A DNA stretch of 64,000 nt from Deltaproteobacteria bacterium (GTDB lineage Bacteria > Myxococcota_A > Polyangia > Polyangiales > Sandaracinaceae). The notes under the pieces were generated by a model. That model ran no database searches. It saw nothing but the letters and a program-made list of their open reading frames with translations, and was not told where the DNA came from. Positions 50,107 to 60,845 of the stretch are shown here, one piece after another; the stretch's first letter is position 1, and every line of letters begins with the position of its first letter. Location: NCBI GenBank assembly GCA_017303575.1, contig JAFLCL010000004.1:35032-99031 (forward strand), in the 5' to 3' direction. Both the position numbers and the translations under genes were made by a program.

Positions 50107-51251
50107 CGATCGCACGTGGGTGGCGCGCGCTCGGCCTCGCCATCGTCGCGATGCTCGGGGCGTGCGACGAGCTGTTCGAAGAAGAGCGTCGTGACGACGA
50201 AGCCCTCGCGCGCGCGGCCGTCGCGATCGCTGCCCAAGCCGAGTCCGAGGGCGCAGCCGACGAGCCGCACGGCGAGTCCATCGACGACTGCATGGATCGC
50301 GTGCGTCGAGACACGCCGCCCTCGGTGCAGGAGACGATCGAGGCGATCGGCTACGACGAGCTCCTCCGCGACAGCTGCCGCGCGCGCGTGGCGGAAGACG
50401 AGCGAGCGATCGAGCCCTGCCGACAGATCGAGGCGCGCCTCGTGCGTCGCTCGTGTGAGGCGCGCGTCGCGATCGCGGCCCGAGATCCGGCGCTCTGCCC
50501 GAGTGGCGCGACGGGCCACGATCCACTCTGTCTCGCGCTCGCGGCCCGCGATCGCGCTCTGTGCCGTGGCGCGCCGCACCTCGAGCGCGAGGCGTGTCGC
50601 GCGCTGCTCGGTGAAGCGAACGCGTGCGACACCTCGATCGCTCCGCCGATGTGCCAGGACCTCGTCGCGCGTCATCGACGACGGCTCGGGAGCGTGGAGC
50701 CGATGACCGAGGTCGCGCCGGCGACGCGCGAGGAGCCCGAGCTCGTCGTGTCCTTCGTGCGCGTGCGCGAGGGCGAGCCCGACGAGCCCGTGGGCGAGGA
50801 GACCGCGCTCAACAGCTTCGATCGCGGCGCGCGCATCCGGAGCGAGAGCGGTCGCACGATCCTCGAGCTCGCCGATCCGCTCGGCCTCTCGGTGGTCACG
50901 CACACCGGTCACCCTTCGATCGTGCTCCGCGTGCCGCTGCCTCCGCCCGACGGCGCCGAGGACGCACGCCTCGAGACCCGCGTGGGCACGCTCGCGGCCG
51001 AGGTGCAGATCGCACACCCCGATCTCGGCTCGCTCCACGCCGACGAAGGACGCGTCGAGATCACGCACCTCTCGCGCGAGCTCGGCGGTCGCGTCGAGGG
51101 CACCTTCAGCGTCTCGTGCCGACAGACCCCCGCCGCGATCCGCGTGGCCGGTCACTTCCGCACCTTCATTCGCGACGTCAGTGGGACCTTCGACGACCCG
51201 CTCCGCGACCTCGCGGACGAGCCGGTGTCTGCCGAGATGGCACCGGAATAG
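50103..51251 (+). CDS. Lipoprotein translationally coupled to response regulator
   Basis: 382 residues. ATG at 50103 overlaps the regulator stop codon (ATGA). Lipobox AMLGACDE (Cys21). The N-terminal half has regularly spaced cysteines in helical context (DDCMDRV, DSCRARV, EPCRQI, RSCEARV, ALCPSG, PLCLALA, ALCRGA, EACRALL), about every 13-17 residues. The C-terminal half is beta-rich. No family known. Coupling suggests an accessory sensor or target of the OmpR-type regulator. Confidence 0.68.
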   Translation: MTIARGWRALGLAIVAMLGACDELFEEERRDDEALARAAVAIAAQAESEGAADEPHGESIDDCMDRVRRDTPPSVQETIEAIGYDELLRDSCRARVAEDERAIEPCRQIEARLVRRSCEARVAIAARDPALCPSGATGHDPLCLALAARDRALCRGAPHLEREACRALLGEANACDTSIAPPMCQDLVARHRRRLGSVEPMTEVAPATREEPELVVSFVRVREGEPDEPVGEETALNSFDRGARIRSESGRTILELADPLGLSVVTHTGHPSIVLRVPLPPPDGAEDARLETRVGTLAAEVQIAHPDLGSLHADEGRVEITHLSRELGGRVEGTFSVSCRQTPAAIRVAGHFRTFIRDVSGTFDDPLRDLADEPVSAEMAPE

Positions 51252-51354
51252 ACAACTCGGCATCGTCTGTCATCCTGGCGTGCAAGCCTTCGATCTCCAG
51301 GGCAGCGCCGCGCCGGCGCGTGAGCTCTCGACCATTTCACCAAGGAACACGGCC

Positions 51355-52740
<1,386 letters not shown>

Positions 52741-52770
52741 CGCTCGCGACGCGCGCGCCCTCGCGCGCGT

Positions 52771-53577
52771 TCAACGCTTGGCAGCGTGCGCGGCGCGGGC
52801 CTCGAGCGTGGCGAGCACGCCCATGCGCCGAAGCAGCGCGCTGGTGAGCTTGGGGGCGAGCTCGCGGAGGGCGAGCAGCGGGCGAACGGGCGTCGGGGTG
52901 ACGAGCACCTCGTCTGCGCCGCGGATGACCGCGACCACGCCATCGGCCACTGCCTCGGGGCGCACCTCACGCATCATCGCCGGCGCGCGCAGACCCGTGT
53001 CGGCCCACATCCCGGCCTCGGCGACGAAGCTCGGGCACACGACACCCGCGTTCACGCCCGTGCCCTCGAGCTCGATCGCGATCGACGAGGTGAAGCCGTT
53101 CAGGCCGAACTTGCTCGCTGCGTAGATCGAGTTGTACGGCGTGGGGCTCTTGCCCGACATGGACGACACGTGCACGACCGCGCCGCGCCCGCGCGCGACG
53201 AGCGAGGGCAGCACGCGGCGTGTGAGATCGATCGGCGCGATCAGGTTCGTCTCGAGCTGCGCGGCGACATCGTCCTCGGACTGATCGAGGAACGCGCGTG
53301 TGATCTCGAGCCCCGCGTTGTTCACGAGCACGTCGATCGCCCCCGCCTCCTCGACGAGGCGCGCGCGATCGACCGCGCTGCGCACGTCCGCGGCGACGAT
53401 GCGCACGTCGAGACCACCACGCGCGAGCTCGTCACGGAGCGCCGCGAGCTTGCTCGCGTCGCGCGCCGAGAGGACGAGGTGCATGCGCTCCTTCGCGAGG
53501 CGTCGCGCGATGAACACGCCCAGGCCGCGCGAGGCACCGGTGACGAGGGCAGTGCGACCTTCGAGGACATCCAGCAT
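52771..53577 (-). CDS. Short-chain dehydrogenase/reductase
   Basis: 268 residues. Classical SDR: TGASRGLGVFIARRL (cofactor-binding TGxxxGxG), NNAG, Ser in VVHVSSMSGKS and YAASK (YxxxK) with PSFV after it. ATG at 53577 is the start because the Rossmann motif begins ten residues later. Convergent with the NtrC-type gene, 30 bp between stops. Substrate cannot be deduced; fatty-acid- or sterol-type SDRs are possible. Confidence 0.9.
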   Translation of the reverse strand: MLDVLEGRTALVTGASRGLGVFIARRLAKERMHLVLSARDASKLAALRDELARGGLDVRIVAADVRSAVDRARLVEEAGAIDVLVNNAGLEITRAFLDQSEDDVAAQLETNLIAPIDLTRRVLPSLVARGRGAVVHVSSMSGKSPTPYNSIYAASKFGLNGFTSSIAIELEGTGVNAGVVCPSFVAEAGMWADTGLRAPAMMREVRPEAVADGVVAVIRGADEVLVTPTPVRPLLALRELAPKLTSALLRRMGVLATLEARAAHAAKR

Positions 53578-53644
53578 CGAGACGCTCCGTCTTTGAGGAG
53601 CTCCCGTGTACTCGGAGCCCTCTCGCCCGTCATCCCGCGCGGCG

Positions 53645-54259
53645 TCAGACCGAGGTCGCGAGGGAGGCCAGGATCGCGCGGTGGACCTCGTCGACGCGGG
53701 CGCGGAGTGTCGCGAGGTCTGCGTCGTTCCAGATTGTCCACGTCGCGGCCGCGAGCTTGTCCTCGAGCGGCATCTGCGCGGCGAGACGGGCGCGCGCAGA
53801 TGCTTCGTCGAGGCCATCGCGCGACATCACACGCGCGAGCTGCACCTCGGGCGAGACCGCGACGACGACGAGGCCGTTCATCGTGCGGTGCGTGCCCTTC
53901 TCGACCAGCAGCGCCGCCTCGTAGAGGCCGTACGGCGCGCCGCTCGCGGCGACGGCGGCCATGCGCTGCATCGAGAGCGCCGCGATGCGCGGGTGTGTGA
54001 TGCGCTCGAGCGTGCGACGCGCGTCGTCGTCGTCGAACACGATCGCGCCGAGCTTCTTGCGATCGAGCGCGCCGTCCGCGTCGAGCACGTCCGCTCCGAA
54101 CGCCTTCACGATCTCCGCGAGCCCGTCCGTGCCCTTGGCCACCACCTCGCGCGCGAGCGCGTCCGCGTCGACGACCGTCACACCGAGCTCGCGGAAGCGC
54201 GCAGCCACGGTGCTCTTGCCCGACGCGATGCCGCCCGTGAGCCCGATGAACGCCGTCAT
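53645..54259 (-). CDS. coaE: Dephospho-CoA kinase
   Basis: 204 residues; catalyses the last step of coenzyme A synthesis, ATP-dependent 3'-phosphorylation of dephospho-CoA. Walker A GLTGGIASGKST at the N-terminus, DADALAREVVAKG, HPRI in ERITHPRIAALS, YEAALLVEKG (family block 'PLLxE') and QLARVMSRDGLDEASARARL are all standard. ATG at 54259. Same strand as the SDR gene, 67 bp apart. The 225-bp gap upstream to 54485 shows no clear promoter. Confidence 0.95.
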   Translation of the reverse strand: MTAFIGLTGGIASGKSTVAARFRELGVTVVDADALAREVVAKGTDGLAEIVKAFGADVLDADGALDRKKLGAIVFDDDDARRTLERITHPRIAALSMQRMAAVAASGAPYGLYEAALLVEKGTHRTMNGLVVVAVSPEVQLARVMSRDGLDEASARARLAAQMPLEDKLAAATWTIWNDADLATLRARVDEVHRAILASLATSV

Positions 54260-54484
54260 GCTCTCACCTCGGCAGCAGCAGTGGCCTTCAGCATCATCGA
54301 CCGAAGGTAGCAGCGCGGCCCTGCGGCTGTCGGCCGCTGCACGCACTGCTCGCATCGAGGCCGTGTCGCAGCAGGGCATCTTCGCCATCACGGGGAGCGG
54401 ACCGTCGCAGCTGCATCTCGTGCGACGCTGTGCGCCTTGAACGATCGAGACCAAGACGGCGGGCCGTTCGCCCCTCCCCTCGTG

Positions 54485-54928
54485 ATGCTGAGGACCGTCC
54501 GGAGCTGTCCGAACGAGTTTGCGATCCGTCGTCGCTGCGACAAGAGCTGGGAATCGCTGGCTGCCACGGAGGACGACGACGTCCGCCACTGCGGCGTGTG
54601 CGCGAAGGACGTCCACTTCTGCCGCACGGACGAGGAGACGATCCGCCACGCGCTCGCGCGCCACTGCATCGCGCGCGAGGTGCCCGATGGCTCGGAGCGA
54701 CCACCGGTGATCGTCGGTCAATCGGGGACTCGATGGACGCCGCGGCAGGAGCACGCGGTCGCGCTGACCGACCGCGAGCGCGGCATCGCCTGGGCCATCG
54801 GCGATGGCGTCGACGACGACGCGAAGCAGTGCGTGTCGTGTGGGTTCCCGCTGCCGAGCTGGGCCAAGCGCTGTCGCGTCTGCGGCGGCGATGTCGCGCC
54901 GAAGCGGAACGACCCAACGGCAGGTTGA
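54485..54928 (+). CDS. Hypothetical zinc-binding protein with two Cys clusters
   Basis: 147 residues from ATG 54485 (a TTG at 54437 would add 16). The N-terminal half has CPNEFAIRRRCDKSWESL and VRHCGVCAKDVHFC, a pattern I know as a recurring small Myxococcota domain of unknown role. The C-terminal half ends in a zinc ribbon, CVSCGFPLPSWAKRCRVCGG. Cytoplasmic. Convergent with the ADP-ribosylglycohydrolase-like gene, 51 bp between stops. Confidence 0.65.
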   Translation: MLRTVRSCPNEFAIRRRCDKSWESLAATEDDDVRHCGVCAKDVHFCRTDEETIRHALARHCIAREVPDGSERPPVIVGQSGTRWTPRQEHAVALTDRERGIAWAIGDGVDDDAKQCVSCGFPLPSWAKRCRVCGGDVAPKRNDPTAG

Positions 54929-54979
54929 AGCCGAGGCCCGGATCGAAGTCGCAGTCAGCGGCGCGTGCCGCGACTCACC

Positions 54980-56866
54980 TCACTCCGCGGCGAGGAGGCC
55001 ATCGAGCTCGAGGAGTGTCGCTTCGCCCGCGGGGCTCGTGATCCGAACACCACGCGCCTCGATCGGTGTGGCGAAGATCGCGTCGCGAAACGCGAACGCA
55101 CCGGTCGCGGGCTCGAGGTCGCGCGCGAGCGCGGGGCTCGTCCAGCCATCCTCGCCGAGCACCTCGATCGAGACCTCGCCCATCGAGACGGGCCCCTCGA
55201 CGAAGCGCGCGCCGATCAAGCGCTGCGCGCTCGCCCACGTCACCTCGAAGCTCACGCCCGCGCCCGACGCGCGCGCGTGTCGCGAGGTGATCGACTCCCC
55301 GCGCGCGAGCGCTGCTTCGTCACGCACCGGGAGCTGCGGATCGGTCCCCGAGGCGTCGAGCTCGAGCCCATCGACGATCACCTCGAGCGGCACCGTGCCT
55401 TCGAGCGTGCCCGCGGCGAGGCGCGCGATCGGCGTCTCGCCACGTCCGCGTGCGTGCCGCGTCGCGCTCGGCGCGAGCCACGCGACGTACGGGTTCGCCG
55501 CGAGCGACAGCTCGTCCTCGCGTACACGCTCGGCGACGAAGCGCCCGCCATCGATCGAGCCGCCCGTCTCGCGCAGGCTCTCTTCCACGCGAGGGAGCGC
55601 GAGCGCCGCGATCTCGTCGAGCGTGTAGATCTCCTGCGGGAACGCGTAGCGCGTGCGCGCGATGCGGTAGCGATCCGAGAGCTCCGTGAGGCCCGCGCGC
55701 GAAAGCTCTCCGCGCACCCACGCCTCGCCGTGCATCAGGCCGAGCAAGCCTCCCATCGTCGCGGTGCCGTTGTCGGAGTCCCACCCCGACAGCGTGCCGA
55801 TCTGGATCGTGCGCAGCAGATCGCCGTCGCCGAAGACCAGCGCGAGGATGCCGGTCGCGAAGTTGACGGCCGACTCGTACCACTCGAGGTAGCGGTAGCC
55901 GTGGAGGGCGCCTTCCTCTTGGAACCGTCGGGCGATCGCGTCGCGCGCGAGCTCCCAGTCGTCGTGATCCGCGTGGTCGATCGAGAGAGAGACCTCTTGC
56001 GCGAGGACCTCGTCGAGCACGTCGAGGGCCTTGCTCTCCGTGGGGATCGTCCGCGCGGCCGCGTCGAGGAGGCAGTGGATCTGATCTCGGGGATCGAGCG
56101 AGGGATCGAGCACGGGCGCAAGCGCGTAGAGCACGACGTAGAGCTGCGCCGCGTGTGCAGCGAAGCCCGTGGCCGTCGTGAGGATGGGTGTGTGCGCGAG
56201 GCCGAGCGCATGCGCCGGACGCCCGGGCGAGAGCGCGCCGAAGATCTCCGTCGTGAGCTGGGCATCGATCATCAGCGCCTGATCGTTGGCGCCCAAGAGG
56301 CTCGTCGACGGAGGCAGCACCGGTGGCTCGGCGTCGAAGAGCCGACGCGCTGCCGCGTTCGAGACCCACACGTAGATGTCGGGCTCGATGTGCCTGCGCC
56401 ACGCGTCACGGATCTGCATCGGCGAGAGGTGTGCGCTGCCCGCGCGCCGCATCGCCTCGAGGTAGATCATCTCGATGTCGGTGTCGTCGTCGGCGCCCCA
56501 CGGATCGAGCGTGTTGAGCGTGATCGTCTGACCCGCGCTCCCTTCGATACCGAAGCGACCTCGCGGCGTGCCCCAGTCCGCATCGGTGAAGAACGGCGGC
56601 GCGCGGCGCTCGGCCTCGGTGAGCAGGCCCGTCCAGTTCGCGACGTTCTCCGCGAGCCACAGGCCGCGGAGGCGATCGGCGTACGCCTCGCGAGAGAGAT
56701 CGAGCGGCACGAAGCAGCGTTCGATCAGCGCACGACGCTCGAGCGAGGTGTCGGTCGCGCCAGACCGATCGGTGTCGCGCGACGGCTCTGCGTCCATCGG
56801 AGCGGTCGGACCCTCACACGCCGTGAGCGCGAGACACGACGCGAGGGCGATCGAGCGCGCGCTCAC
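54980..56866 (-). CDS. ADP-ribosylglycohydrolase-family lipoprotein
   Basis: 628 residues from GTG 56866, which overlaps the upstream stop by 4 nt (GTGA) and starts the signal SARSIALASCLALTACEG with a lipobox. Residues about 50-480 follow the all-helical ADP-ribosylglycohydrolase (DraG/ARH) plan; GWDSDNGTATMGGLLGLMHG holds the acidic magnesium ligands (D-x-D in SDN). A beta-sandwich of about 110 residues closes the protein. Most family members act in the cytosol on ADP-ribosyl groups, so an exported copy is unusual. Last gene of a three-gene operon. Confidence 0.8.
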   Translation of the reverse strand: MSARSIALASCLALTACEGPTAPMDAEPSRDTDRSGATDTSLERRALIERCFVPLDLSREAYADRLRGLWLAENVANWTGLLTEAERRAPPFFTDADWGTPRGRFGIEGSAGQTITLNTLDPWGADDDTDIEMIYLEAMRRAGSAHLSPMQIRDAWRRHIEPDIYVWVSNAAARRLFDAEPPVLPPSTSLLGANDQALMIDAQLTTEIFGALSPGRPAHALGLAHTPILTTATGFAAHAAQLYVVLYALAPVLDPSLDPRDQIHCLLDAAARTIPTESKALDVLDEVLAQEVSLSIDHADHDDWELARDAIARRFQEEGALHGYRYLEWYESAVNFATGILALVFGDGDLLRTIQIGTLSGWDSDNGTATMGGLLGLMHGEAWVRGELSRAGLTELSDRYRIARTRYAFPQEIYTLDEIAALALPRVEESLRETGGSIDGGRFVAERVREDELSLAANPYVAWLAPSATRHARGRGETPIARLAAGTLEGTVPLEVIVDGLELDASGTDPQLPVRDEAALARGESITSRHARASGAGVSFEVTWASAQRLIGARFVEGPVSMGEVSIEVLGEDGWTSPALARDLEPATGAFAFRDAIFATPIEARGVRITSPAGEATLLELDGLLAAE

Positions 56867-57639
56867 GGGAGCGTCCTTCCGATCCACGACGCGAGGCCCA
56901 CGACGACCTCGGGCGGGATCGTGTGCCCGCCCTCGAACACCAGCGGCTCGAGCTGCGCGCCCGATCGCAGTGCCGTCTCGCGAAACGCCTCGCCCTGCGC
57001 GAACGCGATGCGCGCATCGCTCGTGCCGTGGGCCTGGAAGATCGGCAGGTCACGCAGGACGGCATAGGCGCGTTCCTCGTGCGGCAGCGATCGGCCCGAG
57101 AGCACGGCGATGCCCGCGAGGCGCGCGTGCCCATCGACCGCCGTCTCGATCGAGAGGATGCCGCCCTGCGAGAAGCCTCCGACGATCACGCGCTCCGACG
57201 GCACACCGCGCTCGGCGAGCGTCGAGACGACGCCCTCGATCGACTCACGCGCTCGGCGCGCCTGCGCCTCGGCGTCGGGCGAGTCGATCTCGTACCAAGC
57301 GCGACCGCCTCCCTGCATCGCGATGGGCGCTGCGGGGACGATCACGCGGAGCGGCCGTCCGCAGCGCGCGATCACCTCGTCCGCGAGCGACACGAGATCG
57401 GCGCCCGGCGCGCCGTAGCCGTGGAGCAGCACGAACGCCGCATCGGCGTGTGCATCGCCGCGCTCGATCACCGCGAGGCCGCCCCAGGGTGAAGCCTGCG
57501 CGCTCTCCGCGTGCACGTTCTCCTCGCGCGTGGGCTCGCGCCCACGAGGCGCCGCGCGGAGCCGAGGCTGCGTCTCACCTCCGGTGCAGCCCATCGTCAA
57601 GAGACACGCGAGCATGCACGTCGCGACGCGAGTGTTCAC
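56863..57639 (-). CDS. Secreted alpha/beta-hydrolase (phospholipase/carboxylesterase type)
   Basis: 258 residues from GTG 57639, which overlaps the stop of the upstream gene by 4 nt. Signal with lipobox LLTMGCTG. HGYGAPGAD (oxyanion loop), GFSQGG (nucleophile Ser, GxSxG), HGTSDARI (Asp) and GGHTIP (His) give a full catalytic triad in the order of the esterase/phospholipase family PF02230. A lipid or acyl-protein ester is the likely substrate class. Middle gene of the operon. Confidence 0.88.
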   Translation of the reverse strand: MNTRVATCMLACLLTMGCTGGETQPRLRAAPRGREPTREENVHAESAQASPWGGLAVIERGDAHADAAFVLLHGYGAPGADLVSLADEVIARCGRPLRVIVPAAPIAMQGGGRAWYEIDSPDAEAQARRARESIEGVVSTLAERGVPSERVIVGGFSQGGILSIETAVDGHARLAGIAVLSGRSLPHEERAYAVLRDLPIFQAHGTSDARIAFAQGEAFRETALRSGAQLEPLVFEGGHTIPPEVVVGLASWIGRTLP

Positions 57640-59309
57640 GGCACGAGCCCATCACGCAGGAGATCACGCCGCCCCGTGGGCCACGGAAGACACGCTGTAC
57701 CCGAGCCCGGCACCGTGAACACGAGCGCCGAGCGCTCACGATCCTCGCCATCCTTGAGGTCCACCACGATCTCGAGATCGCCATCACCATCGACGTCCGC
57801 GATCGTCGGCACCGCCATCGATCCGCGCCTCGGAAGCGCGACACGATGGAGCTCCTCGCCGGTGGCCGCGAGCACGAAGAGCGCGCTCTGACCCTCGTCG
57901 GGCGAGTACGTCGCGAACACGATCTCGGGCACGCCGTCTTGCGAGAGATCGGCGATCGCGACGCCACCGGTGAGCACCCGATCGCTCGTGGTGTAGGGCG
58001 TCTGCCAGATCGCCTGCGCGCTCGCGCTCACGCAGTGGATCCGTCCGTCGAAGCCCGCGAACACGAGCTCGGGGCCCTCGCGATCCGGAAACAGATCGGC
58101 GATCGAGACCTGGTTCGTGGCGCCGACGACGTTCGTGCCGTCGTAGTCCCACAAGCCCGCGAGGTAGTCGGGGGCGTGGAACGGAGCGGTCCATGCGGTG
58201 AGGCGCGTGCCATCGGGGTGCACGGCCCAGAGGCCCACACCGCGCAGGCGATCGTCTTGTGCGGCGTTCTGCACGGAGCCGAGGACCACCAGATCGCGCA
58301 TTCCGTCGCCGTCGAGATCGGCGATGGCGGGCGCGCTGTTGGTGAAGTGCGCTTGGTTCGCGGTGCTCTCTTCGTTCGCGTAGCCCTGCTGCGCCTCGGC
58401 GTAGTCGTGGAGGAAGCGCACGCCCGAGAACTTGGTGCGATCCTCGAAGAGGGAGGCCGCGTCGAACGCGCGGCCAGTGCCGTCGTGCAGCGAGAGATAG
58501 GCGTTGTCCTGCGTCGCGAAGATCTCCGCCGCGTCGTCGCCAGTGATGTCACCCACCGCGAGGTTCTGGTCGTAGCCGCCGGTCACGTAGCAAGCGTCGT
58601 CGCAGCCCGCGGCGCCGGTCGTGTTCGGCGGAAAGCCCGGGTGCACGGTCCCATCGAGCTCGAGCGCGAGCACGATGTCGCGCTGCCCTCCGCCTTCGAG
58701 CGGCGAGGTCGTGACGACGACGAGCTCGAGCGCGCCATCGCCATCGATGTCGCCCGCCGCGATCGACCGCAGCTCGTCCTGCCACGCGTACGGAAAGCCC
58801 GGCAGCTCCGTGCCCTCGGCGCCGACGACGTGCACGCGCTCGCGCTCGGCGAACGCGACCTCGAGGCCTGCGTGCGAGGTCACGAGATCACCGACGATCG
58901 GCGAGGCCCAGATCCGTCCTTCCACCTCGACGCGCAGCGGCGTCGACCCGTCGAGATGAAAGCCGAGCAAGAGCCCGGCGCGCGCGAGCACGATCTCGTT
59001 CGTGCCATCCGCGTCGAGATCGGCGACCGCCGGGGAGGCGAGCCAGCCCTCGTGATAGCGGTCCGCGAGCGTCGCGAGCAGGGTGGGCGCTTGCACCGTC
59101 GCGCTCGGCATCGGCCCCGGATCACACGCGGCAGAAGGCGGCTCGAGGTACGCATCGATCGGCGGGCCGGTGTCGATGGGCCCGACGTCGGGACGCGCCG
59201 CATCGGTGCCGGGGATCACCGCGCCCGCGTCGTCGACGCTCGGATCGTCGCCACAGCCGCCAGCGACGGCGAGCACCGCCAAGAGGGCGGAGGGAAGACG
59301 ACGCGTCAT
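57636..59309 (-). CDS. FG-GAP/VCBS-repeat lipoprotein
   Basis: 557 residues. ATG at 59309; lipobox AVAGGCGD; DA-rich linker. From about residue 85 on there are repeated calcium-type loops: AVADLDADGTNEIVLA, AAGDIDGDGALELVVV, AIADLDGDGMRDLVVL, AIADLSQDGVPEIVFA and TIADVDGDGDLEIVV. These are FG-GAP blades and predict a seven-blade beta-propeller on the cell surface. Ends CLPWPTGRRDLLRDG. First gene of the operon with the esterase and ADP-ribosylglycohydrolase-like genes. Confidence 0.88.
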   Translation of the reverse strand: MTRRLPSALLAVLAVAGGCGDDPSVDDAGAVIPGTDAARPDVGPIDTGPPIDAYLEPPSAACDPGPMPSATVQAPTLLATLADRYHEGWLASPAVADLDADGTNEIVLARAGLLLGFHLDGSTPLRVEVEGRIWASPIVGDLVTSHAGLEVAFAERERVHVVGAEGTELPGFPYAWQDELRSIAAGDIDGDGALELVVVTTSPLEGGGQRDIVLALELDGTVHPGFPPNTTGAAGCDDACYVTGGYDQNLAVGDITGDDAAEIFATQDNAYLSLHDGTGRAFDAASLFEDRTKFSGVRFLHDYAEAQQGYANEESTANQAHFTNSAPAIADLDGDGMRDLVVLGSVQNAAQDDRLRGVGLWAVHPDGTRLTAWTAPFHAPDYLAGLWDYDGTNVVGATNQVSIADLFPDREGPELVFAGFDGRIHCVSASAQAIWQTPYTTSDRVLTGGVAIADLSQDGVPEIVFATYSPDEGQSALFVLAATGEELHRVALPRRGSMAVPTIADVDGDGDLEIVVDLKDGEDRERSALVFTVPGSGTACLPWPTGRRDLLRDGLVP

Positions 59310-59349
59310 GCGCCGATGTTACGCGATCGAGCCCTCGAGCCCGAGCCGA

Positions 59350-60771
59350 TCAGAACATCGCGGTGACGTTGGCGTAGAGGTCGATCTGCCAGAGCTCGCT
59401 CATGCGGAAGCGGTTGCCGGGCATGTCGATCACCGGACGGTGATGCGGGTTGATGATCGACGCGTTCGAGGCGCTGGCCGAAGGGCGGCAGTCGCCGGCG
59501 AGGCGCGCGTCGGAGCTCACATCGGCCGCGCGCACGTTGGGATTGCAGGCGTCGGTCTGCGTGATGTTGTACGGCGTCGAGTACATGAAGAGCGTGCCGA
59601 CCTGGAAGCGCACGTACTGCGCGGCCTGCATCTCGAGCGTGATCTGACCGCCGATGCGCGCGTGCGACTGCGTGTCGGTGTGCCCCGTGAACTGCACCCG
59701 CGCGAGGCCGTCCACGCCGTTCGTGGCGCCCGCGACGCCTTCGTAGTTCAGCGTGGAGAGGTACGGGTTCGTGGAGCTGCCGAGCGCGTCGAAGAGCGGC
59801 GAATAGTCGCGGCCCTCGCTGACGTAGTCCGCGTTGAAGCGCAGATCGAACGTGAAGCGCTGGAAGTGCTGGCGCTCCTCCCACGGGATCACAGCCACGC
59901 CCGCGGTGAAGCGGCCCTGGATCGGCGGGATGCGGTTGATGTAGCCGCGCAGATCACCGGCGGGCAGGAACACGCTGCCCGCAGAGCCCGGCCACTCGAT
60001 CTGCGCCATCAGCCCGAAGTACGGCTCGAGCACGCCCTCGCGAAACGACGCGCGCGTTTCGATGTGGAGCGCGTTCACGCCGCGGCCCACACCGGGCGAG
60101 GTCGACTCCGTGCGGTTGCCCATCGCGTCGATGTCGGGGCGGCAGCGCACCGAGCCATCGAGCTGCTGGCACGCGCGCATCGGCTCGCCGAGGTTGAAGC
60201 GGCCCTCGAGCATCACCACCCAGGTCGGCGCCCAGCGCTGACGGTGCTGATTGAGGATCGACCACGCGAGGCCGACGGTCAGGTAGTCGACGCCCGAGCG
60301 CGTGGGCGAGCGGAAGCCACCGATGGGCAGATCGATGAGCGGCGCGCCCGTCGCGTCGGCCACCACGTCCGAGCCCAGACCACTGCGCGGAGAGATCGTG
60401 CGGTCGTCCGAGAGGATGAGCGGCAGGCGCGCGTAGACCGCGAGGTCGCGGAAGATGCCGACGTCGAGGCCGAACATCAGGCCGTTGCGCGTGAGCTCGT
60501 AGTTGCCGACGTCGGCCAGGAGCGACTGCGAGCGACCGTCTTCGGCGGCAGGCCCGTTGACCTCACGCTGGAGGCGTCCGAGCTCCCACGAGCGCAGGTA
60601 GCCGACGTGGATGTTCACGTCGAAGACGTCGTGATCGTCGAACGCATCGACCACGTCGGTGTACGTCGTGGGCTCGTCCATGAGGACGAGGTCCTCGGCC
60701 CGAACGACCGCCGGCGTCGTGAGCAACGAGGCGACACCGACGAGACAAGCGACACCGAGGGCCGAGCGCAT
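59350..60771 (-). CDS. Outer-membrane beta-barrel protein
   Basis: 473 residues. Signal peptide (GVACLVGVASLLTTPAVVRA). The mature part has amphipathic strands in regular alternation (FGLDVGIFRDLAVYARLPLI, YLTVGLAWSILNQHRQRWAP, WVVMLEGRFNLGE, FTFDLRFNADYVSEGRDYSP, ITLEMQAAQYVRFQVGTLFM) and ends in IDLYANVTAMF with a terminal Phe, the usual BAM-recognition signal. Transport role or structural role unknown. Single gene; 40 bp before the FG-GAP gene start. Confidence 0.82.
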   Translation of the reverse strand: MRSALGVACLVGVASLLTTPAVVRAEDLVLMDEPTTYTDVVDAFDDHDVFDVNIHVGYLRSWELGRLQREVNGPAAEDGRSQSLLADVGNYELTRNGLMFGLDVGIFRDLAVYARLPLILSDDRTISPRSGLGSDVVADATGAPLIDLPIGGFRSPTRSGVDYLTVGLAWSILNQHRQRWAPTWVVMLEGRFNLGEPMRACQQLDGSVRCRPDIDAMGNRTESTSPGVGRGVNALHIETRASFREGVLEPYFGLMAQIEWPGSAGSVFLPAGDLRGYINRIPPIQGRFTAGVAVIPWEERQHFQRFTFDLRFNADYVSEGRDYSPLFDALGSSTNPYLSTLNYEGVAGATNGVDGLARVQFTGHTDTQSHARIGGQITLEMQAAQYVRFQVGTLFMYSTPYNITQTDACNPNVRAADVSSDARLAGDCRPSASASNASIINPHHRPVIDMPGNRFRMSELWQIDLYANVTAMF

Positions 60772-60845
60772 CGGTCGCGATGGTACGGGCGCGCGCGAAA
60801 GCGCGTCAACGTCGGCGGGGGATCGCCTTCACCGACGGCGAGGCG

